Shown: positions 1 to 6,561 of the stretch, one piece after another
How positions within the stretch are numbered: the stretch's first letter is position 1
Layout: each line of letters begins with the position of its first letter
Source of the DNA: JACRCG01 sp964524835
Lineage (GTDB): Bacteria > Desulfobacterota > Desulfuromonadia > Geobacterales > Pseudopelobacteraceae
DNA length: 64,000 nucleotides
Direction of reading: 5' to 3'
NCBI GenBank assembly: GCA_964524835.1
Contig: CAZGEG010000020.1
Coordinates: 19,055 to 83,054 of the forward strand
Made by a program: the position numbers and the translations under genes
The notes under the pieces: generated by a model
Database searches by the model: none
The model's input: only the letters and a program-made list of their open reading frames with translations
What the model was told of the DNA's origin: nothing

Positions 1-723
1 GGCTTTTGCGCAAAGCGTGTTGATGATATCCGGAATGACCTCGGTCGCAAAGACGTAGACCTGCTTGCCGGCCATCTGGAAAAATATCTCGCGGGCATCG
101 ATCGTCTCGGGAGTGACCGGTTTGCGGGAACCTGACGAGGGGACCTGGATCAGCTGCCACCCCTTGCCATCACTGCGCATATAGGTGTGCTGCACCCCGG
201 TACTTGAGTCTCCGCCGTTTGTCAGGATGGCGGCGCCGGCGCCGTCGCCAAAGAGCGGACAGCTGTTCTTGTCGTTGAAGTCGAGGATCTTGGAGTAGGT
301 ATCGGCTCCGATGGCCATGACGGTCTTGTATTTGCCGCACTTGATAAAGTTGTCGGCAATTTCCAGCGCAAAGACAAAGCTTGAGCAGACCGCGTTGACA
401 TCGAACGCGAAGGCATTCCGCGCGAGGATGTTTTCCTGCACAATGCAGGCGGTTGAGGGGAGGCTCATGTCAGGGGTCGAAGTGCCGACCACGATGCAGT
501 CGATATCGGACGCTTCTATTCCTGCCGCTTCCAGAGCATTTTTTGCGGCAACCGTAGCCAGGTCGGAGGTGGCCTGGTCCGCATGGGCAAATCTCCGCTC
601 GCGGATTCCGGTGCGGGAATAGATCCACTCGTCGGCATTTTCAACCAGATAGTCGAAATGACTGTTGGGTATCACACGATCCGGAAGACAAGAACCGCTT
701 CCGATGATTTTTGAAATTATCAT
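1..723 (-). CDS. fabH: 3-oxoacyl-ACP synthase III (KAS III), 3' part cut by window edge
   Basis: The frame is open from an ATG at 723 down to the window edge, giving about 241 N-terminal residues of a family usually near 325 long. It catalyses the first condensation of acetyl-CoA (or another acyl-CoA) with malonyl-ACP in fatty acid synthesis, in the cytoplasm. Visible marks are the N-terminal IIGSGSCLPDRV strand, the DEWIYSRTGIRERRF segment, VVGTSTPD, and the nucleophile region FDVNAVCSSFVFALE. There the usual AACSGF is AVCSSF, with the catalytic Cys kept. Downstream LFGDGAGAAIL is also typical. The catalytic His and Asn lie beyond the edge. A GGGG-type ribosome site precedes the ATG. The AVCSSF variant suggests a paralogue specialised in substrate rather than the canonical copy; that is inference. 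Confidence 0.9.
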   Translation of the reverse strand, partial: MIISKIIGSGSCLPDRVIPNSHFDYLVENADEWIYSRTGIRERRFAHADQATSDLATVAAKNALEAAGIEASDIDCIVVGTSTPDMSLPSTACIVQENILARNAFAFDVNAVCSSFVFALEIADNFIKCGKYKTVMAIGADTYSKILDFNDKNSCPLFGDGAGAAILTNGGDSSTGVQHTYMRSDGKGWQLIQVPSSGSRKPVTPETIDAREIFFQMAGKQVYVFATEVIPDIINTLCAKA

Positions 724-781
724 TGTTTCCCCGATTCCGCCCGCACAAGCAAGCGAATTTCATTTTAAATAAAGCTTTTCA

Positions 782-811
782 TATATCTCACAAAATAACG
801 CCGTTTGTCAA
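782..811 (-). promoter_or_regulatory. Candidate sigma-70 promoter for fabH
   Basis: On the minus strand a perfect TTGACA (complement of 806-811) is followed after 18 bases by GATATA (complement of 782-787), about 60 bases before the fabH ATG. The -35 is ideal and the -10 weak. It separates fabH from the small membrane-protein gene upstream. Confidence 0.4.
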
Positions 812-857
812 GGCCACTGCTCGACGACGGCTCCGCGCAATCCGGAGCAGAACCCGG

Positions 858-1181
858 CTATTCATTTTCTCTGAATCTGAGAATATCGACGACAGAAAAC
901 GTCCAGACCAGAAAAAATGCGCCCAGAACCGCTTTGCCGAAGCCTCTGGCACCATCAAGTGCCTTCATGACCTCGGAGGGCGTTATGCTGATCGCCCCGC
1001 CGGCAATCTGAGCCGCTATCACCGGTGAAAGCCCCCGCAGCAGGACAAACAGCGCCAGCAGCAGCACCAGGTTGACAAGTACAAGAAGAATTCCCCCGAC
1101 CATTTTGCGGCCGAGATAGAGCTGCCCGAGCCCCGGCAGCACCAGGGCCGAAAGCAGTAGAGCCGTCAGCTTTTTATTCAT
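858..1181 (-). CDS. Small membrane protein, TM2/DUF-like
   Basis: A 107-residue protein with two hydrophobic segments, about residues 5-24 (ALLLSALVLPGLGQLYLG) and 28-50. A more polar stretch and a last hydrophobic segment near residues 85-97 follow. The PGLGQLYLGRKMVGGI motif resembles the turn of TM2-domain and related small integral membrane proteins. A purine-rich AGGGGG lies upstream of the ATG. It runs in the same direction as fabH, 134 bases before it, but fabH appears to have its own promoter. Function is unknown. Confidence 0.65.
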   Translation of the reverse strand: MNKKLTALLLSALVLPGLGQLYLGRKMVGGILLVLVNLVLLLALFVLLRGLSPVIAAQIAGGAISITPSEVMKALDGARGFGKAVLGAFFLVWTFSVVDILRFRENE

Positions 1182-1340
1182 ATTCCGTATCCCCCTGTCA
1201 CAAATGAGTCGAGAATGTTATCCGGGTTTGCACAACCGATGATTCCGATTATCAGCGGCCAACACCCTTTCTGTTTTGACTTTGCAGAAGCATTAAGGCA
1301 TAGTAAGGCCGTTTTTACTCAGTACTCCGGGAGTGCATCG

Positions 1341-1667
1341 ATGGTTCTACTTGGAAACATACTGCTGGCTCTGGCCAAACTGGTTGAACTTGCCAGCGGA
1401 ATTCTCACGCTGTACAAATATATCCTGCTGGCCAGCGTAGTCGTCTCATGGGTTAACGCGGACCCCTACAACCCGCTCGTCAATTTCATCCATCGCGTAA
1501 CAGAACCGGTATTGCGGCGTATCCGCCGGCATATGCCCGACACCGGCATGCTGGACCTGTCGCCGCTGGTCGCCTTTGCCGCTATTTATGTCCTGCAGAT
1601 TATCTTTTTCGATACCGCCTACCATTATCTGATCAGCACCAGCATGACACTCAAGGTTGGAGGCTGA
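1341..1667 (+). CDS. YggT family membrane protein
   Basis: The longest frame opens at 1215, but the ATG at 1341, with GGGAG eight bases upstream, gives a 108-residue protein of the usual YggT size, so that start is chosen. It has an N-terminal hydrophobic helix, then LYKYILLASVVVSWVNADPYNPLVNFIHRVTEPVLRRIRRHMP, the core signature of YggT, then a second hydrophobic helix (LVAFAAIYVLQIIFF). The family is an integral membrane protein linked to osmotic tolerance and envelope or division functions in other bacteria. Here it stands alone and converges on the cold-shock gene across a shared terminator. Confidence 0.85.
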   Translation: MVLLGNILLALAKLVELASGILTLYKYILLASVVVSWVNADPYNPLVNFIHRVTEPVLRRIRRHMPDTGMLDLSPLVAFAAIYVLQIIFFDTAYHYLISTSMTLKVGG

Positions 1668-1732
1668 CCCCGGAGACCCGCATCAAATGACTGTAGCCGG
1701 TTAATATCTCCTGCGGCAAAATTAACCAAAAA

Positions 1733-1759
1733 AAAACCCCGGAGAGTATCCGGGGTTTT
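1733..1759. terminator. Bidirectional rho-independent terminator
   Basis: An 11-bp perfect stem (aaaaccccgga / tccggggtttt) with loop gagta. It has A-rich and T-rich flanks on both sides, so it can serve yggT on the plus strand and the cold-shock gene on the minus strand. Confidence 0.85.
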
Positions 1760-1781
1760 CGGGTTTGAATCGAAGCAGACC

Positions 1782-1982
1782 TTAAATTCTTGTTACGTTC
1801 GCGGCCTGAAGCCCTTTCGGACCCTTTGTTACTTCAAAAGTTACTCTATCGCCTTCTGCAAGGGATTTGAAACCTTCGCCAGCGATTGCGGAGAAATGGC
1901 AGAATACATCTTCGCCACCTTCCTGCTCAAGAAATCCAAAACCCTTGCTGTCGTTAAACCATTTTACTGTTCCGTTTACCAT
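1782..1982 (-). CDS. Cold-shock protein, CspA family
   Basis: A 66-residue single OB-fold protein. The RNP1-like motif KGFGFL and the RNP2-like motif VFCHFSAI are present, after the family start NGTVKWFNDSKGFGF. It binds single-stranded RNA or DNA and acts as an RNA chaperone in the cytoplasm. The ribosome site AGGAGAAG is strong. The 5' leader of roughly 50 bases holds a perfect 12-bp palindrome (2020-2031, cggatatatccg) that could form a temperature-sensitive hairpin or be an operator. Monocistronic, with promoter at 2042-2071 and terminator at 1733-1759. Confidence 0.95.
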   Translation of the reverse strand: MVNGTVKWFNDSKGFGFLEQEGGEDVFCHFSAIAGEGFKSLAEGDRVTFEVTKGPKGLQAANVTRI

Positions 1983-2041
1983 GTGCTTACTTCTCCTGAT
2001 TCTTCTTAATGATTTTATCCGGATATATCCGAACTTTTTTT

Positions 2042-2071
2042 ACTCTACCAGTCTCGTGCAATCCCTGTCAA
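2042..2071 (-). promoter_or_regulatory. Sigma-70 promoter of the cold-shock gene
   Basis: On the minus strand TTGACA (complement of 2066-2071), an 18-base spacer and TAGAGT (complement of 2042-2047). The start point would be near 2035, giving a leader of about 50 bases. Confidence 0.6.
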
Positions 2072-2136
2072 GCAAATTAATTATAGTCATGCCTAATTAT
2101 TTTTTTGTTGTATACGGATCGGCGTATGCCGTTTAT

Positions 2137-3090
2137 CTACCTGTGAGCGGGAGACCGGCTGACTGGTGGAGAAATGCCGCAGCTGCGGATTATTTCCCTC
2201 GCCTGTGCCGGTTGATCTCCACTACCTTCAATCCAGTTGATAGCAACTCCGTGCCGTTCCATCCGCCGGAACCAGTTCCCCTGCCGTTTTGCAAAATCAT
2301 GGATCGCGCTGTTCAGCCTCTGGAACATATCGTTCCTGTTCATGTCACCCCGGAGATAGGCCCCCACATAACGGTACTCAAGACCGTAATAATCCAGCCG
2401 CTCCCATGCTATCCCGCTCGCATGCAGCCGCTGCACCTCTTCAATCATACCGCTGTCGAGGCGCTCTCTCAGGCGTTCGGTTATGCGTCGCCGCAACGCT
2501 TCACGCTCCCAGTGGATACCGATTACAACCGTCTGAAGCGCGGGGAGCAGCTCCGGGACGGGCCCCTCTTCGGCCTCGCCACGGGCAATTTCAATCGCCC
2601 GGACGGTACGCTCGCGATCCAGCAGATCGGTACGGTTATGCTGATCAGGCCTGAGGCGCCATAATTCCTCAACCAATTCTGCATCAGTAAGCCTCGCCAA
2701 CTCGGCACGCAGATCAGTGTTATACGGCACCTCGACCATGCGGTAGCCGCGCAGGGCTGCATCCAGATACATGCCGCTCCCGCCGCACAGAACCGGAACG
2801 CCCCCCCGTGCGGCTATCTCCGCACAGGCTTTCAGGAACCTGCGCTGGAACTCGAAGACGCTGAATTCCCCCCCGGCATCAAGGATATCGATCAGATGAT
2901 GCGGGACCCGGCCGTATTCATGGAGGTCCTTGCCGCTGCCGATATCCATGCCGCGGAAAACCTGGCGCGAATCGGCAGAAACAATCTCCCCACCGATCTC
3001 CTCTGCAAGACCAACGGCCAGGCGAGTCTTGCCTGAAGCGGTCGGTCCGAGGATGACGAGCATATCGAATAATTCCCCCCGCTCAGTCAT
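2137..3090 (-). CDS. miaA: tRNA dimethylallyltransferase
   Basis: A 317-residue cytoplasmic enzyme that transfers a dimethylallyl group from DMAPP to N6 of A37 in tRNAs reading UNN codons. Visible are the P-loop GPTASGKT (residues about 15-22), the DSRQVFRGMDIGSGK segment (family: DSxQVYRxMDIGTAK), GGSGMYLDAALRG, and the C-terminal TRQ-type region, here DFAKRQGNWFRR. Its ATG at 3090 lies inside the 3' end of uvrC (8-base overlap), with GAGGG as ribosome site, so the two are probably translationally coupled. A second ATG at 3063 is possible but has poorer spacing. Confidence 0.95.
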   Translation of the reverse strand: MTERGELFDMLVILGPTASGKTRLAVGLAEEIGGEIVSADSRQVFRGMDIGSGKDLHEYGRVPHHLIDILDAGGEFSVFEFQRRFLKACAEIAARGGVPVLCGGSGMYLDAALRGYRMVEVPYNTDLRAELARLTDAELVEELWRLRPDQHNRTDLLDRERTVRAIEIARGEAEEGPVPELLPALQTVVIGIHWEREALRRRITERLRERLDSGMIEEVQRLHASGIAWERLDYYGLEYRYVGAYLRGDMNRNDMFQRLNSAIHDFAKRQGNWFRRMERHGVAINWIEGSGDQPAQAREIIRSCGISPPVSRSPAHR

Positions 3091-4915
3091 GGTGCAGCCC
3101 TCTGTACACAGCCTCTGCTGCAGTCCGGTTCATGCCCGGAACCTCCAGGAGATCATCCACTGCCGCCTCCTTAATCCGTTGCAGACTGCCGAAATGTTTC
3201 AGCAGCGCAATCCGGCGTTTCGGGCCAATTCCGGGAAACGCTTCAATCGCAGAGGCAAGCCCCTCTTTGCCGCGCAGTTTACGGTGATACCCGATCGCAA
3301 AACGGTGCGCCTCATCGCGGATAGCTGCAAGCAGCAGCAGCGGCCTTGAATTCTGGCGCATTACGACAGGGTTCTTCCTGCCGGGAAGGAAAACCCGCTC
3401 AGCGCTTTTATGGACAACAAGCGAGGAAGAGTCATGCAGTACCCGGCTCTTGGCCAGCGACACCAGATCGAACTGCCCTGCCAAGCCGAGCTCGGCTATT
3501 ATCTCCTGCACCGCATTCAACTGCCCGATCCCTCCATCGACAACCACCAGGTCGGGAAGACCTCTCTTTTCGCAACTATCAGGGCTGAATCGACGCTGAA
3601 ATACTTCCCGCAACATGGCAAAATCATCCTGGCCTTCAACGGTCCGGATGCGGTAGTGGCGGTACTCCCGCCGGGCAGCCCTGCCGGAAGTAAACTGGAC
3701 GCAGCTCCCCACCGAAAAGCGCCCCTGAATGGTGGAGATATCATAGCACTCGATCCGCCGGGGAATCCGGGTCAACTGAAGCCGCCTGGAAAGATCAACC
3801 AGCACCGCCTCGGCTGTCGCCTCCTTCTCATCGCGCTCCCGGCAGGCAGACATGGCATTCTTACCGGCCAGAGCGACCAGTTCACGCTTTGTTCCCCGTT
3901 GCGGGTGGAAGAGCGACACCCTGCCCCCTTTCAACTCGCTGAACAGCTCGGCAAGAGTCCCCAGGCCATCGACTTCCATCGGGAGCAGAATCTCTTCCGG
4001 GATAAAAACCGTGCCGGTGTAATACTGTTGCAAAAATGCCGATACCGCTGCGGCATCATCCAGTTCCCAGGAGACAGTGAACAGGCGGCTTCCTGAAAGG
4101 ACTCCCGCGCGGATGAACAGCAGAGCCAGCTCGACCCGGTTCCCGTCACGGAAGAAGCCGACGACGTCACAGTCACCGCCGCGCAGCACAACCTTCTGTT
4201 TTTCCACCGTTACTTCAATAGAGTGGAGCAGATCTCTCCAGCGGGCGGCCTCTTCATAGTTCAAACGTGCCGAGGCCTCGGTCATGCGCCGCTTGAAATC
4301 GGCGACGAGCAACCGCCCCTTCCCCTCAAGGAAGAGCATCGCCCCTTCCACCAGTGCCGCATAGGCTTCCCGCGTTATCAAGCCGTGGCAGGGAGCGCTG
4401 CACTGACCGATCTGGTGATACAGGCAGGGTCGCGGTCGGGACATACAGGTGGCAAGAGGATAGTGCCGCAGCGGAAACATCCGGATCATCTGCCGGAGTA
4501 CCTCCCGCGCAGCAGAACCGGACGAGTATGGACCGAAATACATGGCATCGTCGCCTGGGCGCTTGCGTACGACAGTGAAGCGCGCAAACTCCTCGCGCGG
4601 ATCAATCCGCAACGAAAAATAGGTCTTGTCATCCTTGAGACTCAGGTTATAGCGGGGATGATGCTGCTTGATGAGGGTGTTTTCCAGCAGCAGCGCTTCT
4701 TTCTCCGTGTCGGTAAGCACAACATCGATATCGGCAACTTTGGCCATCAGGAACTTGACATGATACCTTGAATCGCCTGACGGATTGAAGTATGAGCGCA
4801 CCCTTTGCCGCAGGCTTCGGGCCTTGCCGACATATATTATTTCGCCGACGAGGTCGCGCATCAGATACACCCCCGGCGAGGCCGGAAACTTCTGTATTTT
4901 TTCTTCGAGGGTCAT
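3083..4915 (-). CDS. uvrC: Excinuclease ABC subunit C
   Basis: UvrC makes the dual incisions in nucleotide excision repair after UvrAB damage recognition. Domains in order: N-terminal GIY-YIG nuclease (PGVYLMRD...IIYVGKARSLRQRVRSYF, residues about 10-40), Cys-rich linker (CLYHQIGQCSAPCHG), UVR/UvrB-binding helix near residue 200, RNase H-like C-terminal nuclease (IECYDISTIQG, LVVVDGGIGQLNA) and tandem helix-hairpin-helix motifs (FPGIGPKRR, VPGMN). A GTG at 4939 opens the frame, but the ATG at 4915 with TAGGA upstream gives the normal N-terminus MTLEEKI and 610 residues. Transcribed with miaA, which it overlaps. Confidence 0.96.
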   Translation of the reverse strand: MTLEEKIQKFPASPGVYLMRDLVGEIIYVGKARSLRQRVRSYFNPSGDSRYHVKFLMAKVADIDVVLTDTEKEALLLENTLIKQHHPRYNLSLKDDKTYFSLRIDPREEFARFTVVRKRPGDDAMYFGPYSSGSAAREVLRQMIRMFPLRHYPLATCMSRPRPCLYHQIGQCSAPCHGLITREAYAALVEGAMLFLEGKGRLLVADFKRRMTEASARLNYEEAARWRDLLHSIEVTVEKQKVVLRGGDCDVVGFFRDGNRVELALLFIRAGVLSGSRLFTVSWELDDAAAVSAFLQQYYTGTVFIPEEILLPMEVDGLGTLAELFSELKGGRVSLFHPQRGTKRELVALAGKNAMSACRERDEKEATAEAVLVDLSRRLQLTRIPRRIECYDISTIQGRFSVGSCVQFTSGRAARREYRHYRIRTVEGQDDFAMLREVFQRRFSPDSCEKRGLPDLVVVDGGIGQLNAVQEIIAELGLAGQFDLVSLAKSRVLHDSSSLVVHKSAERVFLPGRKNPVVMRQNSRPLLLLAAIRDEAHRFAIGYHRKLRGKEGLASAIEAFPGIGPKRRIALLKHFGSLQRIKEAAVDDLLEVPGMNRTAAEAVYRGLHHD

Positions 4916-5073
4916 GACCGCAATCCTACCTGTTTGCACCCGGAATGGGAAGCGTCTTCATCAGCAGGGCAACTGCCTGCTTTTACGGCAGATGCCGAAT
5001 ATTGAGGCAGGCATCCGGAAAGATTGTGGCCGAAAATATGCAATGAAATCGTGCTGTTGCCATAATCGGGAGA

Positions 5074-5091
5074 TTGGCCGCGTTCTTGCTT
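5074..5091 (+). promoter_or_regulatory. Sigma-54 promoter of the ammonium transporter gene
   Basis: TTGGCCGCGTTCTTGCTT matches the -24/-12 consensus, with GG and GC exactly 10 bases apart. The start would be near 5100, giving a leader of about 44 bases. Nitrogen-responsive sigma-54 control of amt genes is well established. No NtrC site was identified with confidence. Confidence 0.7.
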
Positions 5092-5143
5092 CAGAGCAGT
5101 CTCGCCCAAAGACGGGCAACAGACACCAACGGGGGTAATCTGT

Positions 5144-6364
5144 ATGGAATCAATGTCAACGATGGCAGGCCTGAAGAGCAGTGCGGATGTTCTTTTCCTT
5201 ATGCTGGGCGCGGTGATGGTGTTCGCGATGCACGCCGGCTTCGCCTTTCTTGAAGTCGGAACGGTGCGCAAAAAAAACCAGGTGAATGCACTCGTCAAGA
5301 TTCTTACAGACTGGTCCGTTTCAACGGTCGTCTACTTTGTCGTCGGCTTTCCTATCGCCTACGGCATCTCGTTTTTGAAGCCGGCCGGAGAACTGCTCGG
5401 AGAAACCCGGGGTTACGATCTGGTCCATTTCTTCTTTCTGCTCTGTTTTGCCGCCTGTATCCCCGCCATTATTTCCGGGGGCATCGCAGAACGGGCCAAG
5501 TTCTGGCCGCAGGTAACCGCCGGTGCCATCTTCGCCGGAATCACCTACCCGCTGTTCGAATCGCTGATTTGGGGACAGAACGCCGCCGGCTTGCAGCGGC
5601 TTTTCAAATCGATCGGAGGAGCCGAATTCCATGACTACGCCGGCTCGGTGGTCGTCCATTCAATCGGCGGCTGGATTGCACTACCTGCTGTTATCATCCT
5701 CGGCCCGCGCATGGGCCGCTATGTTAGAGGCAAATCCCACCCTATCCTGGTCAGCAACATCCCCTTCCTGTCACTCGGATCATGGATTCTGGCGGTCGGC
5801 TGGTTCGGCTTTAATGTCATGAGCGCCGGAAACCTGGAAAAGATTTCCGGCCTGGTGGCGGTCAACTCGCTGATGGCGATGGTCGGCGGAGTGATTGCAG
5901 CACTGGTCGCCGGCAAGAACGACCCCGGCTTTATCCACAATGGTGCCCTGGCCGGACTGATCGCGGTCTGTGCCGGCAGCGACATCATGCACCCGCTGGG
6001 GGCCTTTCTGGTCGGCTGCATCGCCTCGGTAATTTTTGTCTACGGTTTCCATTATGAGCAGGAAACCCTTAAAATCGACGATGTGCTCGGAGTATGGCCG
6101 CTGCACGGTGTGATCGGCACCTGGGGAGGGATCGCTGCCGGCATCTTCGGACAGAAATTTCTGGGAGGGATGGGTGGAGTAAGCTTCATTTCCCAGCTGG
6201 GCGGGAGTGTTCTTGCGGTTATTTTTGCCCTCGCCAGCAGTTTTATTGTTTACGGAGCCCTTAACAAGACCGTAGGAATCCGCCTTAGCCAGGAAGAAGA
6301 GTTTAACGGGGCCGACATTTCGATTCACAACATCGGAGCCTACCCGGAAGACAGCATTCGGTGA
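5144..6364 (+). CDS. amt: Ammonium transporter, Amt/MEP/Rh family
   Basis: A 406-residue inner-membrane protein with about eleven hydrophobic segments. Family marks include LGAVMVFAMHAGFAFLEVGTVRKKN, GGIAERAKFW, the first pore histidine in VVVHSIGGW and the second in WPLHGVIGTWGG, and WFGFNVMSAG. It imports ammonium for assimilation. The ATG has GGGGG nine bases upstream. Many amt genes are followed by glnK, but no PII gene follows here, so its PII partner must lie elsewhere. The only overlapping downstream frame is 24 codons. The unusually long cytoplasmic C-terminus ends RLSQEEEFNGADISIHNIGAYPEDSIR, a normal Amt tail. Confidence 0.95.
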   Translation: MESMSTMAGLKSSADVLFLMLGAVMVFAMHAGFAFLEVGTVRKKNQVNALVKILTDWSVSTVVYFVVGFPIAYGISFLKPAGELLGETRGYDLVHFFFLLCFAACIPAIISGGIAERAKFWPQVTAGAIFAGITYPLFESLIWGQNAAGLQRLFKSIGGAEFHDYAGSVVVHSIGGWIALPAVIILGPRMGRYVRGKSHPILVSNIPFLSLGSWILAVGWFGFNVMSAGNLEKISGLVAVNSLMAMVGGVIAALVAGKNDPGFIHNGALAGLIAVCAGSDIMHPLGAFLVGCIASVIFVYGFHYEQETLKIDDVLGVWPLHGVIGTWGGIAAGIFGQKFLGGMGGVSFISQLGGSVLAVIFALASSFIVYGALNKTVGIRLSQEEEFNGADISIHNIGAYPEDSIR

Positions 6365-6454
6365 TGGCGGAGGTGATCATTACCGGCAAACTGAATCCCT
6401 TTGAAAGCCGCATACGACAACGGTTGCTAACGCACTGACATACCGTTTCTTTCG

Positions 6455-6483
6455 TTGACAATGGCGCGGAGAGGTGCTACTTA
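6455..6483 (+). promoter_or_regulatory. Candidate sigma-70 promoter for the envelope operon
   Basis: Perfect TTGACA at 6455-6460, a 17-base spacer and a weak -10 TACTTA at 6478-6483, about 80 bases before the GTG of the next gene. Only the -35 is strong. Confidence 0.35.
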
Positions 6484-6561
6484 AGAGGCATTTTACCTGC
6501 AGAGTCTATCTGCTCTCCGTGCGCCGTCTTCTGCGTAGCCGGCCAAAAGAGGTCCACTATC

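Noticed and set aside
6364..6438. 24-codon frame overlapping the amt stop (TGATG)
   Set aside because: No ribosome evidence beyond the overlap and no similarity to GlnK or any known peptide.
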